Origin: Pseudofabraea citricarpa
Taxonomy: Eukaryota > Ascomycota > Leotiomycetes > Helotiales > Dermateaceae
DNA: 64,000 nt
Assembly (NCBI GenBank): GCA_029641185.1
Contig: JAPWGK010000018.1
Span: 248,001 to 312,000, forward strand
Direction: 5' to 3'
Part shown: positions 34,341 to 45,071 of the stretch, one piece after another
Numbering within the stretch: position 1 is the stretch's first letter
Layout of the letters: each line of letters opens with the position of its first letter
The notes under the pieces: model-generated
Database searches by the model: none
What the model was told of the DNA's origin: nothing
What the model saw: the letters and a program-made list of their open reading frames with translations, nothing else
Translations under genes and position numbers: made by a program

Positions 34341-36702
34341 TTAAACCTCAGAATGGACGATTTCTTGATCCTTCTCCGCATCAGTCCCATCAATATGGAC
34401 CCCTCTAAGCTGTGCCTCAATCTGTCGAATCCTCGTCTTCTCCTCATGTGCATCGGTATCACCAAAGACAAGATCCATATCTTCCAGAGTCTAGAACACC
34501 CGTCGGTCAGCCATTCTATCTTCACACCGGGGAGAAGAAGAAGAAGAGGAAGAAAAAGGAAGAAGAAAAGAGAAAGTGTTGAGAAAGTAGAAATGCAGCA
34601 TACCTTTCCTCTAGTCTCCGGAACGAAGAAATACGTGAAGCCAAAAGCCAACAAGCAGAAAACTGCGAAGAAGATATAGGTTCCCCAGGTAATGGTAGCT
34701 AACATGTCAGGCGTCACGAGCCCAATGATGAAGTTGCACATCCACGTCGTCGAGGTCGTGATGGAGATGGCCTTGGAACGGATTGCAAGAGTGAAGATTT
34801 CCGAAGGGAGGACCCATCCGATCGGTGCTATATTTCCATGTCGTCAGCAAGAAATCCTTTCTGAGAGGTCTTTTAGAGGTAAAAGTAACTTACCAAAGGA
34901 GTACGAGAAATTCACGTCGTAGATGTAGATAAATGCGATCCCGACCCAGCCTGCTACTTTGTGCTGCGGAAGCGTGTCGCCGAAGGACCCGATGATGGCG
35001 CCGACAATCACTAGCGAGATACACGTACCGGCTGCTCCGCACATGAGCAGTGGTCGACGACCAAGTCTGTCGATGAACAAAACTGCAGGAATGGTGCTAA
35101 GGCAGTTGACTATTCCGTAGACTCCTGTTGCTAGGAGAGAGGTCTTGGGCGTCCGTTAGCATTTCTGTTTTTAAGTGATTGAAGGTAATGTATAACACAT
35201 ACAGTATTTCCGCTAAGACCAAGAGAGGCGAACATTGTGGGTGCGTAGTAGATCATAGCTATGCCCTTTTAGTTATGTGGGTTTCTTGTAATAGGTGGAA
35301 TGAGATGGCCTTACCGTTACAGCCCATAAATTGTTGAAAGAACATGATGCAACATCCGATTGCGGGACGTCTGAATCTCGACTTGTTGGTGAAAAGAGAC
35401 ATGTACTACAAGATATGATCAATCTCCATCTCACAGCTAATCGAAAGCATACCATACCTGAGCGGTATGCAATTTAATGCCAGATAATCCAGCATAATGA
35501 TCCCGGACATATGCGTTCTCGAGCATTATAGCAGCCTTGATATCCAAGACTTCGGCAACAATCTGGGGGTGATCAGGTGCGAATCTTCGAAGTTTGGAAA
35601 GAACTTTGTAAGCCTCCTCATCTCTTTCTTGGGAGAGTAACCATCTGGGTGAGTCGGGGTAGAAGATCATACCAATACCGAGAATCAGTGCTGGTAGGAT
35701 TTGAAGTGCGAGAGGTATTCTCCACGCGGCATCCGACTGGCCCGTACAACCGTTTGGTCCAACATCATTATAAGGATCGAAAGATGCTGCGTCTGCGGTA
35801 CCCCCTGTGTAGGGAATATCTGGTGCACATCGGATACCGCCGATGTAGTGAGTTCCGTAATCGATCCAAAAACTGGCAAGGATACCGATAGTGATAGATA
35901 CTGAAAAAAATGTAAGTATATTCATAGAGCAAAGACAAAGGAATCAATCACTTACATTGTTGAAGAACAACGAGACCACCGCGAATATCAGGTAGTGAGA
36001 CCTTCAAAATATCAGCCAGTATCGTGGAGGATTAGACATGATTCTTACCTCAGAAATATATAGCGGGATCACCATGGTCAACATTCCCACAGCAAGACCG
36101 GCAATGGCACGTCCTATACATGATTAGCCTGACGTAATTAATACATACAGAGAAACCTTACCGACGAAGAGCATGACCATATTTACAGCACCAGCCTGGA
36201 TCGCAGAGCCAATCACAAATATCACCACAGCCAGCATCATGTCGAACTTCCTGCCAAGCCGATCGGCAATAGGACCGTTAAGAAGCGAACCAAACCATGC
36301 AGCTATTCGAGTCATGTCAGCCAGTTATCTACCATGACCTGCATATCCCATAAATCGAAATAAAAGCATCCCCAACTTACTCAACAAAATTGTCGACACG
36401 AACCAGCCTTTGAACCCGGTATCGGCGAAGACCTTGGGGAAAGCTGCACCGAAAGATTCCATGGTCAAGACTCCCGATACAACTCCTTGGTCGTAGCCGA
36501 ACAGGAATCCTCCCAACGAAGCGAACTGTACATGATTATATCAGCATTAAACATAATATGGGGTTAAAAATAAATAGGAAGGTTAAATTACCAGTGCTAC
36601 ACCGAGAAGGTAGGAGTTTTCGAAAATGAGGACTAAGCCCTGTTTTCTCTGGGGTAATGCCATCGCGGATTCGTCCACGTGCCGAATAGATGCTGCACCC
36701 AT
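34341..36702 (-). CDS. MFS sugar transporter (hexose/monosaccharide type)
   Basis: Eleven exons on the minus strand: 36702-36592, 36525-36381, 36302-36162, 36113-36049, 36001-35956, 35900-35458, 35405-35315, 35258-35203, 35143-34894, 34827-34604 and 34490-34341, giving 573 residues, all phases consistent. Sugar-porter signatures are in order: GGFLFGYDQGVVSGVL in helix 1, DRLGRKFDM after helix 2, PDSPRWLLSQERDEEA in the central loop, QQFMGCNAMIYYAP in helix 7, DRLGRRPLL after helix 8, and VPETRGKTLEDMD after helix 12. It moves sugars with protons across the plasma membrane. The substrate is not readable. The last intron (113 bases) contains a long polypyrimidine tract. The neighbouring Gal4-like regulator and a CGG-N11-CCG site upstream suggest control by that regulator. 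Confidence 0.92.
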
Positions 36703-37258
36703 AGCGAAAAAAAAAGAAGCCAGAAGAAAAGATCAACAAATCGGTAGCTTTGCACTTCTCAAGAGGCAGATGAGGATGGAGAGCAAAAGAGAAACATTTT
36801 CGAACCGAGTGAACAAGGTGACTTTATAGTCGTGAGGTGAAAGGTCGAGCCCCAAAAAATCACATTGCCCCGCTAAAATGGAAATGCTTGCCCCAAACTT
36901 GGTCCCCGCGTCTCTCCATGAATTCGAAAGTGGGAGTCCCTCCACCCATCTCACTCCACCGCCGGCTCGCAGTCATCCGCATTCAGGCCGAAAGAGGAAG
37001 ATTCGAGGGCGTGCTGTGATCACGACGGATTTATCGAGCTGTCTAGTGTCGGAATTCTGTCGTCCGCCCAATGGGAGATGCGTCGCTTGATTCGACCCAC
37101 ACATCAGCATACTATGTGCACCTGTTCTTCTCACGAGCTTCATTTCCCATTGCTTGTCGTCTAAGGGGGTGTGTGTGTTCTTCTTTCACTTTTGAATTGC
37201 CTTTCTTTGTTGTATATTTTGGTGGCCAATCTAACGCTTTGGTTTGAGTAGAAGAGAT
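36703..37258. other. Divergent promoter, transporter / P-loop kinase
   Basis: 556 bases between two start codons, with C-rich patches and the Gal4-type element listed separately. No gene inside. Confidence 0.5.
36963..36979. promoter_or_regulatory. CGG-N11-CCG, Gal4-class binding site
   Basis: A perfect inverted CGG triplet pair with an 11-base spacer (CGG at 36963-36965, CCG at 36977-36979). It lies 261 bases upstream of the transporter ATG and 280 upstream of the kinase ATG. CGG-N11-CCG is the known Gal4 site and is also reported for CLR-2. By chance such a site is expected about once in 4 kb. Confidence 0.5.
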
Positions 37259-38087
37259 ATGGAAAATATTGAGGATGTCTTCTGTGCGAGACTCCAATTG
37301 CTATGCACTCGCCATCCTCGCTCGTCGCGTAAACGCATCCTGGTAGCTCTAGCAGGCTCACCGGGCTCGGGGAAGACAACTATCAGCACAGCATTAGTAA
37401 AATCATTCAACGCGCGGAACCAAAGCCAAAGAATACAAGTCGTCCCCATGGTAAGTGGCAAGAGGAAAGAAAGAAAACGTGATGCTTGTCATACCCATCG
37501 CTAACGGCTATTCTGCAGGACGGCTTTCACTACCCCAAAACCAAGCTTGCAACTATCGCAAGCACTGAATGTCCCTTCCAGCGACGCGGTGCACCATTCA
37601 CCTTCGATGCCGAAGCCTTCTTGGACCTGGTACGACAACTTAGAAATGAACCAGTCACCGAATTCGATGAACCTGAGAATGCTATCTGGGCTCCGAGTTT
37701 CGATCATGCGAAGAAAGACCCAGTCGAGCGAGATATCCGTATACCTTCCTCGCAGCAGATTATTATCCTGGAAGGCAATTACCTCCTGCTGGATGAAGAT
37801 CCTTGGAGTCAGATTCGGGATCTGGTTGACGAGACGTGAGTTACTTTTCGTTCCACTAGGGGAGCACGATGCTAATTCTCAGGTAAAGCTGGTTCGTTTC
37901 AGTTGAAAGACAGACTGCCAAGGATAGATTGATCGCGAGACATATCGCAGCTGGTATCGAGACGGATAGAGTGGCGGCAGAGGCTCGAGTCGAGAGCAAT
38001 GATTTGAGAAATGCAGATCTCATACGCAAGAAGTTAATCACTCCAGATATTATTGTTAATAGTCGTGACAGAGTATTGATGGTTTAA
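37259..38087 (+). CDS. Uridine-kinase-like P-loop kinase (YFH7 type)
   Basis: Exons 37259-37450, 37519-37835 and 37889-38087 give 235 residues. The Walker A motif GSPGSGKTT is at residues 33-41, followed by VVPMDGFHYPKTKL (the D-G-F-H/Y motif that holds the substrate in uridine/pantothenate kinase folds). IIILEGNYLLLDEDPW is the Walker B-like strand, and the lid arginines are in RDRLIARHIAAGIETD. Length and motifs match yeast YFH7 and its fungal relatives, a small-molecule kinase group of unknown substrate within the phosphoribulokinase/uridine kinase family. It shares its promoter with the sugar transporter, so a sugar or nucleoside substrate is possible but unproven. Confidence 0.85.
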
Positions 38088-38751
38088 TCCAACTCCGTAT
38101 AAATTTCTCTGTCCCCTATAGCACATTTCGATTTGGAATGTGCTTGTAGGAATTTATTTTATCTAGCATATTCATATGCGTCCAATATGTTAGAGAGCGC
38201 TAAGATCTTGCCTTTTTAAGCATACCAAAACTCAGAAGGCAAGTAGTAGTAGTTTGAGTCGTATACAACTTATTCCATGCTCCTCAAATATGTACGGAAG
38301 TACGTCCGTACAAGCGATAACCGAGGAGTCTCATCGAAGTCAAATAAGCGAGCATAAGAGAGCTGGTTCGCAATGGAAACTCAATTCCATTCCCTGGGTG
38401 ACAAGGCATCTTAGCGACTAAACTTGAGAACAGGAGACAGAATCGGGTATAAAATTTCATATAGCGAGCAGTGAATGCTAACCATGAAATATATTGTTAG
38501 AAAGGGTGCGAAAAGAACTTAACCTACAGAAATATTAGATCATGTCAAGTAATTATATTCCACGAGATCTGAACGAACGGCACTGAAACCCGCCGGTTCC
38601 AACATCCATTAATAAATGAGTCTACGGAAGTAACGAAACGCCTATTTCTTATGCAGTGGTATCTTCTCACTCCGGCTCTTGAATTCATCGCGTGTACATC
38701 TCCAAAAACCTGTCTCCACAAAGTCTGTCTCTTCAATTCTAACCAAATCTT
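38088..38751. other. Spacer between kinase and PTEN gene (convergent)
   Basis: 3' flanks of two convergent genes. No supported feature. Confidence 0.5.
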
Positions 38752-40685
38752 CTAGGAGTCTTGCGTCTTTTTTAGTGACTTCAGGTGTCCTAACTTGTGG
38801 TCTTTTGCAGTCTTCAGTTCGTTCTCTGGGATGCCATCTGGTAGCTCCGAGGTTGAGATCTGGGACACTCCGCTAATGATCCCCGCAACTTCAGGAGCCT
38901 CATGTGAATTCGAATTTTGAACATTTGATGTTTCGGCATTCAAGGTGTTAATACCGGTTCCTGAATTTGTGCCGGTAGAGGCTGGTTGATCACTAGTAAT
39001 TATAAGCTATATGTTGGCTGAACAGAGTTTTAGGATAGAACTTACACTTCTGGGCCTCTTTGAGGTGTTGTATTTGAAGCCGTGTCCAGGCCTGCGTTTA
39101 CAGCAGCAAGAGTAGGTTCGGATCCATTTCCCTGAGGTTGAGGGAGGTTGTTTGTGTCTACCTCCAGGCTTTCCTCGCCAGAAGGACCACTACTCTTTAC
39201 CCCCTCGACAGAATCATCGTCGGCATCCTTCCCTGTATTGCTTTTTATGCTACTTGCTTTACTTACTTCCGCACTGCATGGGCTTTCAGTCCGGAGGCCT
39301 AGGTCTTTCCCACCATTCGATGGCGACGTCACGTTGTCGCCTTTCCAATCTGCTGGCTTCATTTGTGGTACAGGAGAGGTGAGGCCGGGTTCGCGCACCA
39401 CTTCCTGGCTCTTTCCACGCCCTGCTGGCTCATATGCTTTCCACACAACAGAAAGTCGGTCAAAAGCCCGGGTTCCTTTGCGGCTTGACCCTTTGATCCC
39501 ATCCATTCGATCCCAGTCCATCTCAAAAACGCCACTTTCATCTGCCTGTCCATTTTGTTCAGGTCCATTGCCCTCAAAGTAAGCATTGAACCATACGTGA
39601 GCCACCGCAGTGACCATAGTCCAGCCCATCGATGCCTTGTTTCTTCTTTCGAAGTCTATATTGACGTCGCTCGAAGGTAAAATGACTCGTGTTGAAGGTC
39701 GGAAGATGACAGCTCCACCACCGGATTCATCTTCTGCTGGTTCATCATTTCCCAGATTCTGAGCCGTATTTAGTGATACAAGTGTGGGCTTGCTATCGTT
39801 GGAACCATCGATCTGGGCTTCGCTTGGGGACTTCGGGATCTTATTCTCGTTCTTAAATCCGGCCATATCAGAGATGGTATCTTTGACTCCGCCTCCACTC
39901 GGCGTACCCCCCTCTACAATAACTCTTTCTTTCTTGGTGAAAATGTGAAATAGCTTTATCACCTTTCCTTCCTCTACAAAGCCTTCGACCTGAACTCTGA
40001 CACCATCTCTCAAGCCCCAAACGTGTACTTCCATAATTTCAATTTGTCGTTCCACGTAGACTTTGTTTGAATGGGTCCATCGATCCACATAGCTTATCCA
40101 TCTCAGCTGGCTGGGGATCGAGACGCCCTGTCCAAACCCAGGTCGCATTCTCCTTTCTGTAAATCGAGCAAGAGCTTCGCTTGCATTCCAACCACATTCA
40201 GAAATAAGATATGAACAAGCCATAGTTCCGCTCCTTCCTTTTCCAGCCTTGCAGTGCACAACAACCACTCTGCCTTTTCTCTCCTTTCCGTCCTCGTCTA
40301 TCAGCCAGTTCCGCATACTAGCCATTATCATGGGGACGAGTCGGAAGGGGGGTGGATGATGGTCGGGCCATGGGTAATGGCATACTCGATTGTATACTTC
40401 GGAGTCTGGATATCCAGTGCCTTCTGCTCTGAATTCCCAAATAGTCCAGTCCTTCCCATGCTTGTAGTCGAGGAACTTAACAAGCTGGTCGAGGGGATTA
40501 CGGTATGCGCGTTGGGGATATGTGCCACTAGGTCCAGAGGCTACAAAACATTAACTTGGGTCAGTGGGCGAAGGTTTGGGCGACAAACTTGCTATGATCT
40601 GATCGGTCACGTAGCAGAGATCTAGACCAGCTTCTGGATGGCGGGAGCGTGGGCCGGCGACGAGCTGGCGAAGTAGAGAGGCCAT
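38752..40685 (-). CDS. PTEN-type phosphatidylinositol 3-phosphatase
   Basis: Exons on the minus strand are 40685-40589, 40540-39046 and 38992-38752, giving 610 residues. The N-terminus MASLLRQLVAG...PEAGLDLCYVTD and the RAYRNPLDQLVKFLD block are standard for fungal PTEN. YPWPDHHPP carries the WPD-like Asp. The P-loop HCKAGKGRSG is at residues 128-137 with catalytic C129 and R135; the two Lys in the loop are the PTEN hallmark for 3-phosphoinositides. A C2-like domain follows, interrupted by a Gly/Ser/Asp-rich insert. The last about 200 residues are disordered (Ser, Pro, Glu, Lys). The enzyme removes the 3-phosphate from PtdIns(3,4,5)P3 or PtdIns(3,4)P2 at membranes. The last exon is supported by a GTAAGT donor and CTAG acceptor in phase. 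Confidence 0.9.
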
Positions 40686-41281
40686 TTTGCGATTCTCAAA
40701 TTTCACAAAGAATTGCTGGACATGGTGATGTGAGAGAGGGGAGTCTTGTAGCGGTCGTGAGCACAAAAATATAGGCGTGTTGGATCAAGAGAGTTACGAA
40801 CGCGCGCGCCCAACTATGATCCTTCCTGTCTCAAGGTCAAGCCTGGTGGGTGGACTTTGCTCGCGGCGACGACGTCATGGATCCCTGTTTTGATCTGCCT
40901 TGGCACTTAGGCTGCATTTTCGGGCCGGTGATCACGTGGCTCACGATGGACAATAGGTGCATGCACAGTGCTTGTACTTGAACCGTATTTTAAACAGTCA
41001 CCATGATGCGGAGCCGGCATCCCTGAATGCTTCTATTATTTGCTGCTACGCCGCAGCTAGTTGGAATGCCGCCTGCAAAATACGGGCCCGTGCCTAAACT
41101 AATGTGCTGCTGGACAGAAGATTCGCTCAGAGAAGAGATGCTGCAGATGGTGCCTGGTTGAGTGACGGAGATGAAGCAAGAGAAGAGAGGTATAAGAAGC
41201 CCACAGTTGCTACTTTTTTAACCTCTTCAACCCCAGCCTTCGCCCTCGCATTATTTCATCTTCTTCAGAACGGACCGCACA
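40686..41281. other. Divergent spacer PTEN / small secreted protein
   Basis: Two opposed promoters. A CACGTG-type box (GATCACGTGGC) lies near 40931. No gene. Confidence 0.5.
41191..41197 (+). promoter_or_regulatory. TATA-like box of secreted-protein gene
   Basis: TATAAGA lies 91 bases before the start codon, between a purine-rich stretch and a C/T-rich leader, the usual setting of strong fungal promoters. Confidence 0.4.
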
Positions 41282-41999
41282 ATGTCTTTCAAGAAGTTTC
41301 TCGCTCTTTCAATCATTCTGGGTGCTGCCTCCGCCGTCCCCAACGTCACAGTGGTTCCAGCCACGGGTGGATGCTCCGCGTATCCAGGGTTCGATGCTTC
41401 AAGTGGCATTGCAGGCCCGTGGACCATTCTTGTCAACCAGTGTGACAACAGCAGCATTGAGAACTTTGGCGACAATTCCCAAGTCTATCGTAGAGATGGA
41501 GACACCGGCATTCATCAAGGCGTGGTAGGTCTTCTTCAGAACCGTGTTCATAGTGTTAATTGCTGAGTGCCTTTCAAAGATCACCATTGCTTCTGTCAAC
41601 AACCAAGCAAAGAACGCAATTCGTTGCAACGCAAACACTGCTGCGCTTGAAGCTTACACCTCCACTGGCGTCTCTGGATATGCCTGGAACCAAGTCAATA
41701 TCACAGAGTATCCTTACGATGCTCACTTGATGTGGGGCCTTGGCCAGTACGGCACACCAGTGGAAGCCTATCATCATTATGTTGACGGCGTGAAACAGCC
41801 TGGACTCTTCTTAGGACAGGCCAACGTCACGACTTGGGGGATCAAGCTGTATCCGGCAGACAGTGCAACTACACTTGATAACAAACCATACTGGGCATTC
41901 AGGCTGTTGGGGCCGAACTCAGGGCTACCATGGTTGAATGGCAGCGCAATGTATGCCGATGAGTACAAGACATTCATCAAGGTTCTCGGATCCGATTAA
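41282..41999 (+). CDS. Small secreted protein, unknown family
   Basis: Exons 41282-41524 and 41580-41999 (55-base intron, GTAGGT...CAAAG) give 220 residues. The signal peptide covers residues 1-18 (MSFKKFLALSIILGAASA). The mature part is neutral, rich in Asn, Gly, Tyr and Trp, with four cysteines and several N-x-S/T sequons (NVTV, NSSI, NITE, NVTT). Segments such as GYAWNQVNITEYPYDAHLMW and NSGLPWLNGSAMYADEYK suggest a compact globular fold, not a disordered tail. I do not recognise the family. Size and secretion fit an effector candidate or an extracellular enzyme accessory, but nothing here proves either. Confidence 0.8.
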
Positions 42000-42468
42000 G
42001 TACATGAGCCTGACATGTTATTGATCTGGGAATGGGCGAGGGTTGATGGTCAGATGTAAAAACTCTGCAGTTAGTAAAAGCCAGACGAGTTGCTGAGTCT
42101 GGTTTTCTCTGTCCAGGGGTAAAACTAAACGCTTTTGTGACAAGTGAATGCTCTCCGATTATTATAAGCTTTCAGAGTACAAATACTTTTCAGCAATTAT
42201 ATAGCTTCTATTCATTACAAGCTTTCTTACTATTGTCGAATGTTGATGTTTAAATGACTTTTGGCAATCGAATGATATTTATTTGTCGTGTTTTGTGTAC
42301 CTTTTAGCCATTCGAACTCAAATCACGTACTTCCAAGCACGTGAACTGGGTTTCTCTCGCGACTTCTAACTTTGGACTTGAACATTTGATCTTCCAGTCT
42401 CTCATTGAATCTAACTGTAGTATCTTCAAGTCATAACCATCCACGCATGATTCCTGCAAGCTCTCCAA
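42000..42468. other. Convergent spacer
   Basis: 3' flanks of the secreted-protein and glycosyltransferase genes. Nothing else seen. Confidence 0.5.
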
Positions 42469-43809
42469 CTACTGTAACACTTCACTGATGTTCTCTAGCA
42501 GCACCGATATGGGATTGATCGAATTCATCTCAGCCTGCAACTCCAGACATCTCTGCTTGTACTTCGGATTTGCAAAAATTTCCAAGACCGCCTCTCTGAT
42601 AGCTTCTGGAGTTGGTGAGCCGGTTCTCAGGTTCTTTCCTGATCCACACCATTCAGCTCTTGCGCCAACCTCGGGCTTATCCTCTGTTGCTCCGCCCATC
42701 ACCATCGGTGTAGCATTGTGAATACCATGCTGGAAACCGCCGTAGCCTCCGTTGGTGACATAGACATCTGCGTATTGAAGTATGTCATCAAAGGGAATGA
42801 AATCAGCAACTCGTGCGTTGACTGGAACTGGCACATGTGCCGGTAGAGTGCTACCCTTCTTTCCTAGAGCTACTACTACAAGCACATTCTCACTGTCTTT
42901 GAACGCTGTCATGGTCGGTACAATCAAATCATCGACATTCAAAGCAACAGTGCCTTGACTCACGAAGACAATCTTCCTGTTCTCGGTTTTGTTGGTAACT
43001 TCACTCCACCAAGAAGGAAAGTTCGTCGTGGGAGCACGGTTATCGCGAGGAATTCCACCAGCAAAACGGAAGCTCTTTGGCGCATCACTTCGGGGATATT
43101 CGACAGAAGGAGGACACATTTGAAGAAATCGATCTGGTAGCTGGTACATCGCGTCGAAAAAGTATTTATCGGTCTTAGCCGCTCCGAGTAATTCCAGATT
43201 TTCCTTAAAGTGCTTCATTGGAGACGCCATCAGTTGTTCTTGAAACTGCTTGTTCATTTCGATATTTTTCTGGCGTCCTTCGGGGGTTGTATCTGGAGGA
43301 AGACCAGGGCCAAAAGGAGGGAGATCGATGCTCGACAAAATGACTGGAATAATACCTATTGTGATGGAAGCAGAAGGACGAATCCCAGGTGCCCCAAGAA
43401 AAGTTGGCAAGGAACCTAAAAACGCACCCTCGGTCAAAAGCAAGATCTGTCTTCCAGGATAATTGTTTGTGGCAACATTCAAAGCTTTCTGCTGACTTTT
43501 CCACTGCGATATCATTGAGCCAACGAATACTTCGTCGATATCATAAACAAGCTGATCAGGGCCAGGGGGTATTTTGAATCGGTCAGGCCATCTTGTCTCG
43601 AATTCTGCCTCTGTGAAATCACAATATCCTTCGAGTGGAACAAAAGTTGCCCCGATGTTCTCAATCATCTGACGGTATGCAGAGCCAGTGCAGAAAACCA
43701 AGTCGTATCCACGACTCAAGAGGGCTTTAGCAATGGCACAGATCGGCATTAGATGGCCATATACTGGCGTGGCACATACAAGGATGACTGGCTTGATAGG
43801 AACCGTCAT
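42469..43809 (-). CDS. UDP-glycosyltransferase, GT1 (YjiC/macrolide type)
   Basis: Intronless, 446 residues. The N-terminal acceptor domain begins PVILVCATPVYGHLMPICAI, the GHxxP motif with the usual catalytic-His region (here Y-G-H). The C-terminal donor domain has IVFVSQGTVALN, then ADFIPFDDILQYADVYVTNG, GGYGGFQHGIHNATPMVMGG and DKPEVGARAEWCGSGKNL. These match the nucleotide-sugar binding motif of GT1 enzymes, with H in GGFQHGI binding the diphosphate. No membrane anchor is present, unlike ER UGTs, so it is cytosolic. Substrates of this fungal subgroup are small lipophilic molecules, own metabolites or foreign compounds. The sugar is not predictable. Confidence 0.9.
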   Translation of the reverse strand: MTVPIKPVILVCATPVYGHLMPICAIAKALLSRGYDLVFCTGSAYRQMIENIGATFVPLEGYCDFTEAEFETRWPDRFKIPPGPDQLVYDIDEVFVGSMISQWKSQQKALNVATNNYPGRQILLLTEGAFLGSLPTFLGAPGIRPSASITIGIIPVILSSIDLPPFGPGLPPDTTPEGRQKNIEMNKQFQEQLMASPMKHFKENLELLGAAKTDKYFFDAMYQLPDRFLQMCPPSVEYPRSDAPKSFRFAGGIPRDNRAPTTNFPSWWSEVTNKTENRKIVFVSQGTVALNVDDLIVPTMTAFKDSENVLVVVALGKKGSTLPAHVPVPVNARVADFIPFDDILQYADVYVTNGGYGGFQHGIHNATPMVMGGATEDKPEVGARAEWCGSGKNLRTGSPTPEAIREAVLEIFANPKYKQRCLELQAEMNSINPISVLLENISEVLQ

Positions 43810-45071
43810 TCTCGCGATTAGAAGTATGTATTGCTTGGAAAATTGTGGTTAGGTGAGTGATTTGGTCCATCATTGCTCTGGAGGATACGATCTGTTTTAT
43901 ATCACAAAACTAGAATCGGCTGATGCGGAGACACTCAACGCCATTGCCCCTATCATAAGAAATTGCAGACCAGAGTCCACTTAAAAATCGTATCTTATTC
44001 AATCATCATGTTCCACGAAAACGGTTTCATCATTTTGGGTAGGCTATCTATTCACGTATGTCTAGTTTAGGCTCGCCGATGCTGCCAACCTCGCTTCTAG
44101 TCTACATCAGGCTAGTACCAGAGAGCTTTTAAGCTACCCACCGCAGCTCGCAGATGTATAGCAGCGGTTATAAAGACCCCATATTGGCAGTAGCAGTGGA
44201 TACAGGGAAATCACTGCATAGAGTACTATAATATCAATGGCGCTGTACAAAACGGCATAACCCCTGTCGTCGTGCTTTGCGACTTCGTCGCTAAGCCTTT
44301 GAGCTTGGACACACTCTTCCGGCAATGGCTAGTTGCATGTCTATCGTGTCAGCAAGCATTAAACTAATTATCAGTGGCTTCTATTGCAGAAAAAAAAGTG
44401 GCAATGGAATAACTGCCTGAGACTGCATACCGCTGAGATTTCGTTCTATTATGCATTCTCAATCTTTAGAATGCCTCATTTGGAGTAATATTTTCCAAAT
44501 CAAATCTTCAGTATCTCCAATAGCGAGGTATGCTTTTGCTTTCTTCTCTTTTCTTCTCTTTTCCTCTTATCTTCTAGAGCCCCTCTTTCCCCATTTTTAA
44601 TGGCGTGTTCTTACCCAGTATTCTAGTTCCAAAAAATGGAAGCGCCTATGATAGCTGAAGTAAGCACTTAGCTCAGCCTCAGGTGGAAATTCTTGGCCGA
44701 GCCCGTTTGACAGTGTTGAGATCTTGGAATTTTGAAACTACAATGCTGCGAATGGACTACTGTGGATTCAATTATGGGTCCGTGTCGCTTATGTGAGAAG
44801 GCCTTACTTGCCCAACAATTCCAAGCCGAAGAAGACTGCCTGATAGCGCAAGTTCTTCTTGACTTTGCGACTCAGAGAATATTTGCTATGAGAAGGTCTG
44901 CGTTTTACCTCAATACGATGCACTCACAATGATAGGGTGGTTTGTATGGGGCTCTAAGCGCTTGAATTTAGAAAGTATCAGGATATGTGATAGAAAGCCA
45001 TGCGACCCATTTTATACTCTCCACACTCCAACCACCACGAAGGAATTTTCTGGGCTTCATATTTCCGGAAA
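43810..45071. other. Intergenic, 1.3 kb
   Basis: Glycosyltransferase upstream region and amidase 3' flank. A C/T-only tract (TTCTTCTCTTTT units) lies at about 44531-44577. No gene supported. Confidence 0.5.

Noticed and set aside
34536..34580. AGAAGAAGAGGAAG-rich tract coding KKRKKKRE on the plus strand
   Set aside because: It is the polypyrimidine part of the transporter's last intron read on the wrong strand.
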